Origin: Ischnura elegans
Lineage: Eukaryota > Arthropoda > Insecta > Odonata > Coenagrionidae
Assembly: GCF_921293095.1 (NCBI RefSeq)
Contig: NC_060252.1
Location: 7,316,001 to 7,380,000, forward strand
Direction of reading: 5' to 3'
DNA: 64,000 bases
Shown here: positions 1 through 11,500 of the stretch, in pieces
Layout: every line of letters starts with the position of its first letter
Position numbering within the stretch: the first letter of the stretch is position 1
Translations under genes and position numbers: made by a program
Notes under the pieces: generated by a model
Told to the model about the DNA's origin: nothing
Databases searched by the model: none
The model's input: only the letters and a program-made list of their open reading frames with translations

Positions 1-2238
1 CCGTCTTAAGCTTATCGACGCCCGCTATAATGTTTTTAGGTATCGGTTGCTCAGTGCGTGGTAAAGTTATGATTCTGCTACCACAAAGGGATAAAGGTAT
101 TTTTACTTGAAAAATTATAGATACACTTTTGCAAAGGAGATGGAAAGCATTAAAACGTTTTGCAGCAATCAATGATTATAAAAAGTGGCAACAGAGACAT
201 TAGTTTTTGCTGGGGAGTAAACATGTTGTTTGAAGTAGATTTAAGAAAGTTATTTACCTTGTGAAAATAACATTTACACATTCCAATTATAGTGCTCCGA
301 TTATTTTCAGTCGATAGTTTATTTAGGCTCGATTGATCGGTCTTAACTTTTTAGGTAGGGATCTAATCACATCTTGAGGAGAGAGCAAATGTAATTAAGC
401 ATCTAGTGCAGAGAAGACGACTTAGGAATGTTCAGAATCCTAATTTTCGCCGAATTTTTAATTCAAAACAACCTTTTGAATAACCCCCGATGTGGCCGTA
501 ACACTGACGGGTTTTTTGACGCCTTTTTTTGGCTGGCTAAAGCCACCGTTCACTAAAATAATTACGGTTTCCCTCATTTACTCAGAACTCATTAGTCGTC
601 ACTTTTAACTTTTGCAATGCTGTTAAACTAAGTCCCAACGAAAAATATGCCTGTGTTTTGATGGGTACATGCATACACTTATTTTAGTATCATTTTCAGC
701 TGCTGATTGCAGTGATTTCCTATGCCTTATTGTGGCTACCAACGATAAACATTTGCTACGCTTTGCTTTTGTGTGAATTTAATCAGTGATTCGATGCCTC
801 AACATGGTGGGCGACTATGAAAATATTCATATTACTTCCTTAAATGCACATTTTTTTCTATGTTTACTTTATTGTGCTTATATTTGCTTTGCGTAGAATA
901 TAATTATAAGTAATAACAACACCAACAACATTAACACTTCCGTAATCTTTACTCAAGAAATTGACACTAAAAAGCGTTAAGTATGTGACACGAGCTCACA
1001 ATCACAACACTCACGATGATTCCTTCCATGACATCCGCGTAATCTCGGTATTTGTTATCAAAGAATTGATTTAAAGCATCTCAAAATATGATGAAAGCGT
1101 CAATAAGTTTTTCTGATTGAATAACTACCGCTGTGAAAGTTGTGGACTTAAAGCGGAAATAAGGCAAACGATGTAAACAAGCCGTGGCTGAAGATGCACT
1201 CCGAAATTTACATTGTTACAATACTAATAAAAATAATTTTGTTACTACTATAATCACGAGAGTGAAATTATTATAGGCGTAGGTGAACGAGTAAGTAGCA
1301 GAGAAAGTCCTCTTCAAGATTACGATACATAGTGCACCAAAAGTAGCCGATATTCTTCTATAGACGACTGTTGAATCCTTGAATATACACGCTTATTTAC
1401 ACTAGTTTCCCCCTTATTTTATTTTTTTCTTCATGGAAATATATTACGACACATTATAAAAACAGTAAATGAATCCACTACTAAAATGATACTCATCAGT
1501 TTTCTCCATCATTTATTATTCTTTTCCAAATCGACCGGTGCGTTCTTTAGCAGATTCTTGTTTATTTATGGTGACTATTTATCGTTTATTAGTTACCGTG
1601 GTTACCGTAGTTAGGCACTGCTTCTTAATGCTACCGAACGAATAAATCTAGGCATGTGATTGGTTGAAAATTCTAGCCTCACTCGCAGGCGCCGACGGTG
1701 TATTGTTTGCTATCGACGAACCGTGGTCTTGTTTTGCAACGACGAGCTGTCGTTAAGGTGAGATACAGAAACACACTTTCGGAGGGTGTCGTTGCAAGAG
1801 AGGACTTTCGTTAACAACCCGTTAACAACAAAACGTTAACGAGTTAGAGAAAGCCCCTACTGCTAAGGTAAACATTTCGTATTTTCTAATTTTATAGCAG
1901 AAAATATTTCTTTAGCAAAGGCCTTGTCATTTTTCAGTACCGAGATGATCAATAAGAAATGGAATTTTATTATTTTAATTGTTATTTTTATTATATTCTC
2001 AAACCACCGGATACAGCTCTTACTGGCCATTTAAGTTAAATTAAAGTTGAGAAATATATATTGTTTGGATTTTGTTGTTGTAAATACGTTTTGATATTAC
2101 GAAATGTTATTTCTTATGATTATTAACCTCAGTTTAATGTAAAAATTTCGTTTTCACGAATTTATAAACTTAAAATGTTTCTTTTGCAAGAGAAAATAAA
2201 AATTAAATGCAGAATCGCAAATTTGTAACATTTAAAAT
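1..2238. other. AT-rich non-coding stretch, no gene recognised
   Basis: No long reading frame or known domain was found on either strand. A GC-richer patch at about 1680-1860 contains three GTTAAC palindromes and two sequences resembling splice donors (AAGGTGAGA near 1757 and AAGGTAAAC near 1865). It could be an untranslated first exon or promoter, but nothing confirms transcription. Confidence 0.4.
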
Positions 2239-2454
2239 GGTGTTGATGAAATCTTCACGGGAAATCAGCCGGGTAATGATGGTCATTACTGCCAACGTTT
2301 CGATGGCCTTCTCTGCCATCGTCTTCAGGGTGAATGAAGACGCTGCCATCGTCTTCAGGGCGAATGAAGACGATGGCAGAGAAGGCCATCGAAACGTTGG
2401 CAGTAATGACCATCATTACCCGGCTGATTTCCCGTGAAGATTTCATCAACAGCA
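2239..2454. repeat. Inverted repeat of a Penelope-type, hammerhead-like motif
   Basis: Two arms of about 88 bp (about 2241-2328 and 2366-2452) are near-perfect reverse complements around a short centre. Each arm, read outward from the centre, contains CTGAAGA (fits the hammerhead core CUGANGA; the right arm has a slightly changed form), a GATGGC/GCCATC stem and GAAAC. This is followed by GTTGGCAGTAATGACC and CGGCTGATTTCCCG. This order is typical of the terminal ribozyme-like region of Penelope-like elements (established knowledge of the family). There is one extra C between CUGANGA and the stem, so catalytic activity is doubtful. The short frames of 76 aa on both strands are by-products of the palindrome. 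Confidence 0.6.
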
Positions 2455-2500
2455 TTCGCCGGGAAAGCACCAAATCCTTCTTCATAAAAAAAATGGTGTA

Positions 2501-2579
2501 CGAAATTTAGATTTTGGGATTCCGTTCTGATCAATTAAAATTTTATAGATCAGAACGAAATCCCAAAATCTAAATTTCG
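2501..2579. repeat. Short near-perfect hairpin
   Basis: Arms 2501-2532 and 2548-2579 are reverse complements with one mismatch, separated by about 15 bp of AT-rich loop. Both ends carry CGAAATTTAGATTTTGGGAT. No target duplication or relation to the neighbouring inverted repeat is clear. Confidence 0.7.
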
Positions 2580-3636
2580 AAGTCTATTTCGATTTCAAGG
2601 AAATTTATAACTTAAAAATTTGCGTCTACAAATGCGTTTCCTTTGACACACTAATAAAATCAATGCAAAGTCGACATTAAAAAAAAAATTCGGATAAAAA
2701 AAGATACTGTTCGGAATATAGTTTTTGAAATAGCAGTTTTATGAATTTATAGTTTTGTCTTTGGTAAAAACAATTTTCAAGGAATTTTATTAGTTAAAAA
2801 GTTACTCTTACACATTTCGCTGACTTACATTACGAAAATCAATTCAAAGTCGCAGTTTAAAAATATTTATCGGAATATTTTTCGGAATAATATTTATCGG
2901 AATATCGGATTTTTAAATTACATTTTAATCTCTGAAATATAATCATTTTGATCACATGCACAAAATAAGTTTCTTTTTCAAGAAATTTTGACTAAAAGTT
3001 CATTCTAGAAAAGCATTTCCAAAATCGTTTTTTCGAGTTTCGACTCGAGTTTTTTACGTTTCAATGTAAAAAAATTAGTGTTAGGGATTAATTTTTCGGG
3101 ATTTAAAAAATGTTTTTTTGTGTATTTAGCGTTCAGAGAAATGAAATGATCGAAAAAATCTTTCTCTGTTTTGGCCTTGTGAAAGTTTATTTATCCATTT
3201 AATTATTTATTTTTTCATGGCCTTACGAAATTTCTTTTTATCTTTGTTAAATGAATTATTATATTTGGTGAACTTTCTATAAATTTAATTTTTACAATGC
3301 CGCCTTCATTTATGTTGCAAAGTTATTTGCGATATTAAAAGAAAATTAGCATTTATGCCTACAATGCAAGTTATTTTTTACAAATATGTGAAAAGAACGT
3401 TTTTTAAGATTAACTACAATCTGATATATTTAAATGATATGAAACCACTTAATTCAAAATTAAGTTGAACCAACTCATGACTTTTCATGGTGGTCTCATA
3501 TGTAAAAATATCAACAAAACCGTGGAACTTCAATTGAAAATTAAGCTTCTTATTTTTAGAATTATTTACACTTTCTAGTCACATCTCTTTACAAACGTTT
3601 TTATCTTGTGACTTTCCTAATCCCTAAAACTTAAGG
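2580..3636. other. AT-rich non-coding stretch
   Basis: Very AT-rich with poly-A/T runs and a local repeated TATCGGAATATT motif near 2868-2910. I see no gene, RNA or transposon end here. Confidence 0.4.
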
Positions 3637-4235
3637 ATGTTTGGAGCAGCAATCGAAGTACCTACCCTTCATTCGTTACTAAGAATGAGATTTCCAAGGT
3701 TCTGGCACTCAGCAACAATGGGACTTCCATTGTCCACGTCAGATGCAACAGTCGATCGATTTCAAGCACTATACATTTGCTACCATGGATTCCATGCTCT
3801 ACAAACTGGAGCTCACCAGCAATGGCACTTCCATGGAGACTATTGCTCGGGTTCCTCATTAGGCCTCAGTAGCTGCTTAGTTGTGGACTTGTTTTCGTTA
3901 AGCCATTGCTAAGAGTGAATATGGGCCGTGTTCTTTGATGCTGCCAACGAGAGGAGGAGGAGACGGAGGAGGTGGTCCTGCCTGAGGCAGTGATGGAGGG
4001 AGATGATGAGATTTCGTTGGATGCGTCCAGCGAAATCTCGGAGGGAGGAGTGGTACCTCCATCAGCAAGAAAGGGATCAGGAGAGGGTCATGGCCCTACT
4101 CTGACATCGGGGTGCATGGTATAGGCCTGACCGGAACCGAAGGGGACCGGAAGGGGAATCCCCACATTAAACAGGATTACGAGCCAACAGCGCAGCCTCC
4201 TGGGCTCGGCATGGAATGCGCTGAAGAAATGGTGG
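3637..4235 (+). other. GC-richer block with a 91-aa open frame, unrecognised
   Basis: This block is clearly richer in G+C than its surroundings. Positions 3637-3912 are open for 91 codons and the rest (about 3940-4230) is purine-rich with GGAGGAGGA and GGACCGGAAGGGG stretches. No domain is recognisable and the downstream frames are broken by stops. It could be a decayed coding fragment of a retroelement or an old exon. I do not assign a function. Confidence 0.2.
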
Positions 4236-4300
4236 AACGCAACAATTGTTCAACAAAAATAAAATTGAAATCAATCCATGTAAATTAATTACTCAAATAA

Positions 4301-4496
4301 GGGCCCCCGCGCACTGGCAACTTTTACAAAGCAACTATTTAGTTGCTTTGAGGAAGTCCCTATGGAACACACGGCAGTTGCGGCAACTAAAAAGTTGCCC
4401 GTGCGCGGGGCCACAGTCAATTTCGTGTGTTTCATTTGAACATCCACAAAGCAACTAAATAGTTGCTTTGTAAAAGTTGCCAGTGCGCGGGGGCCC
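4301..4496. mobile_element. PIF/Harbinger-like MITE
   Basis: The 196-bp element has inverted ends of about 50 bp beginning GGGCCCCCGCGCACTGGCAA at the left and the matching reverse complement at the right. It is flanked by TAA on both sides (4298-4300 and 4497-4499). A 3-bp TAA/TTA duplication with GGGCC-type ends is characteristic of PIF/Harbinger-derived MITEs. Inner copies of AGTTGCTTTG make most of the element self-complementary. There is no transposase, so it is non-autonomous. Confidence 0.7.
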
Positions 4497-6114
4497 TAAA
4501 ACGTATTTTCCCTTAAGGAGGAACCATCATTTCAAACATGCCCGAAAACATCCCCTTATTTTGACATATGTTGTTGCTCATTACTTTTTCTATCGAATAG
4601 TGAAAAAATATTACTATGTCACCGGCCATTTAAGAAAAATTTATGGATTTGAAAATGACGGATTTCCACCTTGAAATACATTGTCTTTATGGGAGAATGA
4701 TGACCTTCCCTTGTAAAACATTTTTTATCTCAAATTTGGCCCGAAATATATCGTTGAAAAATTAGCACAGCGTAGAATAGACATCGATGCTTAATATATC
4801 TATTTTTTTAGAAGGGGTTACCGATATGTTAGCGCCAGTATTTAAGTTTAAAGAACATACTTCCGGTTTTCTGCAGAGCGAGCAGCCATTATGCGGCGGA
4901 GGTAGTGGCAACGTTGCAAATATACGGAGGTTAAATATGAAGAGCGATATTGCACCTGTCGACCGATCCATAATTCCAGTGAATTGGATTTTTCGGAGTC
5001 ATTTTTATACGTATTCATTAAACGAATATTCAGTTCATCTCGAAACGTGCTATACATCGAAGTATGAAATTTATCAGTGATGGTTGTTAAAGTAATTCCT
5101 ATATGCGACTACATTTTATTAAACATGCGAATAATCATGACCGGAATTCGATACATCCCTTGAAATTGTCGGCGTATCGCTTCAAAAGCGAAAATGATAG
5201 AATATAATGAGACTTGCGATAGTTTATCTGTTCTTCTGAATACTACTTCAAATTTTTTTACGTTTATTTCGAAAAATATGCATCGTTTTCAACTTGTAGA
5301 ATATACTTATTTAAATAGAAGTTCTAAGCGTAAAGTAGAAAATCTAGCGCATTATGTATTTAATCATCAGTTTAATTGATATTAAATGTCTAGAATAAGG
5401 TGTACAGGTAAATTAATGTACCACGAGACAAGCATATTGTTGTTGGGTACCGACTATGTAGTATTTGGAAATACAACTTCGCGAACGTACTAATTAATCG
5501 AATATTCACCCATGTAATTCTTCGAAAGTATAAAATAAAATAGACAAGAGTACTTCCTTTTTCACTGACCAAACAATTTACTTTGATACGTTTTCCAAAG
5601 GTCCAATTAGCATAATTTGCAAAAACAACAGTAAATACATTTACCTATTCATGAAGTCATTGCAGGAGGATAAAAATTAGGATGCATTCCTGAACAATCG
5701 ATGGCAGCTGACATAAGTGAGTCCGTAGAAGTTGCAATGCCAGCCTTCCAAATTTACTGAAACTTCGGCACTAGGAACAAGTATTATTTAATTAATGATT
5801 ATGCGTATAATATATATATTATGCATATAATATATATATTATGAGTATAATATTCATAATCCTGATACTAATGATTCGAATTACATTTGGGTTATAACTG
5901 ACACATTAGTTTCTAATTTTCACTAATCAACTCCTTATTAATAGTATGGATGAGGATATTGAATGGAAAATCTACAAAGAAATAAACATTAAAGAGCTTT
6001 GTGTCAGTCATTCGACAGGGACTTTAATCTTCATAAATCAAGACATAAACATTGATTATTTAAATAATGATGGACACTTTATGTTGGGAAATATTGCAAA
6101 AATTTCTTAAGAAA
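4497..6114. other. AT-rich stretch, no gene established
   Basis: A 97-codon open frame lies at 4787-5080 but has no recognisable domain and overlaps frames on the other strand. Near 4855-4900 the sequence has an ETS-like ACTTCCGG and, on the minus strand, an ATGGCTGC start context followed by a 13-codon frame. This hints at a promoter but is not proof. The rest shows nothing. Confidence 0.3.
5796..5868. repeat. AT-rich palindromic simple repeat
   Basis: Three imperfect copies of an ATTATGNRTATAATATATAT unit alternate here, making a self-complementary low-complexity tract. Confidence 0.7.
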
Positions 6115-6285
6115 TTAAAAATGCACGTAAACGATTCGGTATCCTTCAACAGATGCACTCGTTGAAATCGCTTCGATGGAATTGATGGATTCACTTTCGG
6201 CCACATTTCGTTTCCTCAAATAATCCAAGCTCTTACCTTTACCTTCAGACACAAATTTGCCTTTAAATCGGCATAATGACGCCAT
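6115..6285 (-). CDS. Candidate first coding exon, unknown protein
   Basis: Read on the minus strand, an ATG at 6285 opens a 56-codon frame beginning MASLCRFKGKFVSEG and ending at a TAA (6117-6115). Two splice-donor-like sequences follow codon 13: CTGAAG/GTAAAG and AAAG/GTAAGAGC, the second close to consensus. The true product may therefore be a short first exon of about 15-17 codons joined to exons further left. The sequence upstream on the minus strand (6286-6480) is the only part of this area with GC-richer, promoter-like composition. I do not recognise the protein. No downstream exon was identified, so a chance frame is quite possible. Confidence 0.25.
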   Translation of the reverse strand: MASLCRFKGKFVSEGKGKSLDYLRKRNVAESESINSIEAISTSASVEGYRIVYVHF

Positions 6286-8445
6286 CACTTCAGCCCAAAG
6301 GTATATTTAATAACTTAAGGCTAAGTAAAAGGGATAATAAAACGAGTAATATTGTCACAATGCAACGTAACTCTACGAGGTAACGTAAACAAACAAAGGT
6401 GCTCAACCGCTGTGAAACTACGATATGTTGGCAGCGTTGTCAAGTTGGTGGTCAGCAATTATAAATAAACCATTTTTCCAAATTAGGTTGAAATTAACAG
6501 AGCAAAAGGTCTCATTAGTTAAGTTCATTTTATTCATCACAAATGATGTGGTTATAAAGCTTTACTGTATTTCCAGAGAAAGTGCTTAAATTCTTCCGAT
6601 ACCTAAGAGTCAATATAACAGCCATTCTTCATATCACTAGATTATTCCATTTTAAGTAAAATTCATGCATTGTACAGCTATTTTGATTGATTTAGCATTA
6701 CTTTTAATTTTTATGAATGACTAATTGATCAATTTTAACTCGTTGTAATCGAGTTTATCTAACTAATGAAAGCAGTATTTCGAAGCGCAGGTTCCTCCTT
6801 AACTGTGTCACGTTTTTATTAATCCTTCGCACTTAAATCTCGACGGGAGTTCTTGGATATCCAAACTTGACCTTTGCCTACGATGTAAATATTGAGAGAA
6901 ATGGACAAAGTCAAGCTGCAAGTAAAATCTGAAAACCTTGGATCAGCTATTAATAGAAACTTACAAGGAAAGCACTTGAAGTAAATGGGAATGCAGTGAC
7001 AAGGACAATGGATAACTCAAATTTTAAATTTGACTTCTTGAATTCTTTTAACTTAAAAATTTCAAATATTAGGGAGAATGCGTAACTCCATACTAGAGGT
7101 AAAGTTTTTACTCTCAATGATTTACTGCTGATGATATGCTGAACTCATTTCAAATGAGAAATGGAAAGGGGAGTGTTGAGAACACGAGCTACAAGAAATA
7201 GAAACATTAAAAGATCTTGATCATAGGGGCACATTATATAAATTCATATAACCATTCCCTTCTGCTCTATCGACAATTGTAACGTGGGCATGAATTCATT
7301 ATCAATTCATTCAGGCCACAATTAAGGCACAATGCAACATGCACAATGAATTTCATCTGACGGTGATAAACATATTTTCGTTCTAATATTCATTTCTAAG
7401 TTATGACATCATCATCATTTTTAGCATGAAATCAAATTTCACAAAGCTTAGGTATTCCCATTCATCATCGTCACTGGTCAACAATACTGGTATTCCATGC
7501 TATATAACGTGTAAACATACGTGGCTAAGACAATATTAATTCAAAATAATTTGTGAATACAGATGAATATTTTGTACCACAAGTGGAAGAGATTTGTACA
7601 CATTTCCTCCCATTGACCATTGCTGTGTATTTTTGTATGTTTGGCAACTGGGTATAGTATTTTATTAAAAATATTTTTTTTTATAAAAGCGGATGCAATA
7701 ACTAGGAAATTTGTAATAGAAAAGCATCCAGAAAAGTATCCAGTTCAAAAAATAAGTTTCCTATAATTGCATGAAATTAGTGACTGCTCTTTAAACTGTA
7801 CATCTACGCCCGGTTTTTATATTCCATTTACCACAAAGTTACCCTTACTCGCAAATTCCTCGCCTCTAAAATGTAGCTATCTGCAAAATGGATATTTCAA
7901 TTTTTTGTACTTTTTATTAAAAGAATGAACATATATATTTATGTGCATCATAATCTCTTATCTTCCCGTTAACAATATTTAACAGTCAAGTAACAAAAAA
8001 GTGACTTTTGGAACAAGTTTACAATATTTTTCCCCGGGTAACGAGGTGTCACTGTGCCAGCATAGGAATTTAAATATTTTCTTTTTGTGTAATATGAGTT
8101 ATTTTCTCCATTTATGAAGAATTTTTTGTTTCTAGTAATAAACCACTAAAGTTGGGAGGATCAGGTGAATATTTTACTGAGTTAATTGTATTTTTGTATT
8201 ATAATTAGGAATTCCTAATTCATTAGTGAATGCACCTCTGTGTTAGGAATGCTAAATACCCGAGGAACAAAATAGGATTTTTGTGGTAGGGTATAATATT
8301 ATACCCAGGTAGTGATGTTTGTTAGGCAACATTTAAACTAAAAAAATGCATTTTTTCCCTCTGAACAATGTTTTAGTATATAGGGACTCTCTAGTGGCTT
8401 AAATGAATATCTAACTCAATCCATAATTTTAGCGCTAGACAACAA
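6286..8445. other. Non-coding stretch, partly degenerate repeat
   Basis: No gene is seen. From about 8030 a loose motif (TTTCCCNNGGGTA followed by TTTTTGTG and GCATA) recurs at roughly 220-bp spacing and continues on the far side of element A (14210, 14428, 14550). Element A therefore seems to have inserted into an old degenerate tandem repeat. Confidence 0.35.
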
Positions 8446-8936
8446 CCCCAGCAGCAGAGAAGGTTGTCTCAACGTTGTAGCAACGTTACAATGAGGAAAC
8501 ATACAAGTTGTCACAACGTTTCTTAAAATTGTCACAACGTTGCACAACGTTGTTTCAACGTTGTCTCAACGTTGAAGTTCCCAGGAAACAACGTTGTGAC
8601 AACATTGTCTCAACGTTGTCACAACGTTCTGACAATATTGTCTTACCGTTGTCACAACGTTCTGACAATATTGTCTTACCGTTGTCACAACGTTCTGACA
8701 ATATTGTCTTACCGTTGTCACAACGTTCTGACAATATTGTCTTACCGTTGTCACAACGTTCTGACAATATTGTCTTACCGTTGTCACAACGTTGTTTCCT
8801 GGGAACTTCAACGTTGAGACAACGTTGAAACAATGTTGTGCAACGTTGTGACAATTTTAAGAAACGTTGTGACAACTTGTATGTTTCCTCATTGTAACGT
8901 TGCTACAACGTTGAGACAACCTTTCTGCTGCTGGGG
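8446..8936. repeat. Palindromic terminal module of element A
   Basis: The module begins CCCCAGCAGCAG and ends CTGCTGCTGGGG, with arms of about 145 bp (about 8461-8605 and 8780-8925) that are nearly perfect reverse complements around a central tandem array. It has the form of a complete MITE sitting at the left end of element A. It lacks a matching target duplication of its own (AA on the left, TA on the right). The counterpart in element B is 49649-50095. Mirror-image frames on both strands here are artefacts of the palindrome. Confidence 0.8.
8615..8779. repeat. Five tandem copies of a 33-bp unit
   Basis: Perfect or near-perfect 33-bp copies begin at 8615, 8648, 8681, 8714 and 8747, each containing GTTGTCACAACGTTCTGACA. 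In element B the same place has three copies of a related 44-bp unit (starting 49803, 49847 and 49891), so the array changes between copies. Confidence 0.9.
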
Positions 8937-10828
8937 TAGTTAATTTGTCCAACAAGTTGCTTACATGTTGAGGGCTATGGCCATGATAAAACCAATGTTT
9001 CCAATTTTGGAATGCTGAATGAGAATCGACCCAGACATGGTCCAAAATCAGCAGAAAAAACAATGGTAATATTTGGAGTAATTTCTCTAAAAATAGGTTG
9101 TATCGCATAATGGAAGAGTATAAGCAAATCATAAACATCAGTTGAATTCCTAATTCACATTCATATACTTTCCATAGAAAAGTATTACAAATGCTAAGAA
9201 ATTCATTAGTACATTCCAATATTTAAAGCAAGAAATATGACCACTTATTGTATGTACATGAAAGATGGTATAGCTAAAAATGCCCTACATTCACACCATC
9301 TTTTCTAATTCACAAAAACTTTTCAAATAGTTTCAGAGTACAGAAATGACCTTAGGCTATAAGTATTTAAAAACAAGTTTGTCATACAAATGAAAACCTG
9401 AAATAGCTTTCCTCATTAAAAATTGCTTTTGAAAGAGTCAAAATAGTGATATTAATCAGTAAAAAGTAATAGCTCAATGTGTAGGTGCATGACTTCATCA
9501 AAGTTCAAGTCAAGTTAGAATAGGAACACTACCATAAAAACAATTGCATGTGGCCATCAGCTATACAGAGATCACACTTGGACTATCCCAATTGTGTACT
9601 CGAGGAATAATGGATATTTTTATCCAATTCCAGAGGTTTACAAATGATATTTGTTTTCCCCTGTAGTAAGAAAGGACTAAACATTAATCTTGAGCGAAGT
9701 AGAATTGGAAAATGCTAGTATATGTTAAGCCAATAAATGTGAAATCATATGGCATCTACTCACATAAAAAGTGGTGCCTCTTTAACGTAGAGAGTAGGAA
9801 TGAAAAAACTTATGAGGTGAATACAAAATTTAATAACATTCTCTTGTTACAAATGAACTTGAATTACAGCAACATTACTTATCATGAGCTAGGAAACAGC
9901 TTTAATTAAAATAGGCACTTACTAGCTATTGCATGGTATAAATGAGGGAAGAAAGACTTTTCTTCCCTTCTGTTTGCCTTTTGTAGAATCCTTCCAAATC
10001 CCTCAAAAGGGTATCAACCGCTGAACCTTTTTGGTTGCTTCATCACCACCAAGATGAGTAGACTGTTAAAATTTGTATTAGCCAGATTTTAAATGCATTT
10101 TATTGTCATCCATTTTCACAAAGTGGTTTTTTTGAGTGTGTTTTCCACGCCAAACTCTTGTATAGAAACTAAATTAACTCTGTTTAATTCATTTTCACAT
10201 TATGCATATCACCATTCAGATCATTCTTTTCTATTGACCAAGTTTATAATACAATAACCAGTTTTTAGCATTAGAGTAATGTCAAAGCAAAGAGTTTGAA
10301 ACAAATGAAACTAATGCAATGTGGCCCAAAGATTTTTCTTTAGTTTTTCAAAGTTTAGGGTCATTCCATGTCAGTTCACCTAGGCCATGGCACCGACTCA
10401 GATTTTTATGAAATTTTTGTCACTAGATACTACCACCTATTTCATTACCCATGCAAAAAATATTTCCTCCCTCACTCTCATGGTTTGAAAGATATGAGGG
10501 GTCGAAGCTTGAGATGTTTGCTCAGACGTGGTGGTAGTGGGATTTAAATTCCAGTGTGCAGGGCACAAGGTAAAAATTCATAGCTCAGAAACCAAAAATA
10601 AACATTTGAATGAAATTTTGACCCATTGTGTATCCAAATACGTAGCTTCCTTAGTAATCCCTTTCATCCCCCCTGTATTGCAATGTTAGCCAAAATAATG
10701 TCCAAAATTGTTAATTAACCGATTTCTTTAGCTCAAAAACTTTTCTTCGTATTTTAAGAATAATCACGAAAAGGCAGACTAGTTAACTCATCCAATTCTT
10801 TTATGAGAGGTAAATATGCACTCCTTAA

Positions 10829-11500
10829 CACTTTGAGTGCCGGCTGCTAAATTTAAAGCCCTACTGAAAAATCCAGCCATTTTTTACTATATTCGTACAT
10901 TTTTTAAAACATTAGCATCAAAAATATATTTATATCGATGTTCATTTCAATAAAAAGGGACTTTTCTCTTCTTTATGAATGAGTTGAATAACATTTATTG
11001 CTAATTCTTAAATATATAATTTAACAATGAAACCTACTGTTTTTGAAAAATAAAAAAGTTGTAACATATGATGTACCACCATAGCATGCATAATAATTTT
11101 TTTAATACGCTCAATTTGAACTATTTAAAGCATGAAAATCATAAAAAAGCATTGTTCCAAGCAATGCATTATAAAAACCTGGATGACAAAAAGGGTCAAT
11201 GCACCCTCAACGAACGGTCCATTGGCCCAAAGAATTTTCACACTAAGGGGCCTAAGATGAGGTTGCCGGCAGCTGCAGAGGACTTTTCGTCCTCAAGACA
11301 TAAATTGAACTCTTTTTCCATTGAGCAGTTGATTTTTGAAAGACAGAACCCCTAAGCAGTAAACTGGAAAAGTACCACGGACGAAATATTACGGCTTCAC
11401 GCATACAAAGCCAATTAAATGGAAAGACGTAATATTACGTCCATGGCAATCCTCAGAAGGATTAGCAGGACGTAATATTACGTCCATGGCACGCAAAGTG
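10829..11500. mobile_element. piggyBac-like non-autonomous element nested in A
   Basis: TTAA flanks both sides (10825-10828 and 11501-11504) and the ends are CACTTTGAGTGCC and GGCACGCAAAGTG, a 13-bp inverted pair with one mismatch. TTAA targets and CNCTTTGNNTGCC-type ends are hallmarks of the piggyBac superfamily. Subterminal ACGTAATATTACGTCC copies lie near the right end. A 95-codon frame (11068-11355) has no recognisable transposase motif. The same insertion is in element B (47089-47759), so it preceded the duplication of the host element. Confidence 0.7.

Noticed and set aside
8615..8779. Possible CRISPR array (regular 33-bp units)
   Set aside because: The units are contiguous with no unique spacers, lie inside a eukaryotic transposon, and there are no cas genes.
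8508..8875. Mirror-image 106- and 81-codon frames on both strands with SQRCDN-type repeats
   Set aside because: They arise because the region is a palindrome of CAACGTTG motifs with a tandem array; the same peptide appears on both strands.
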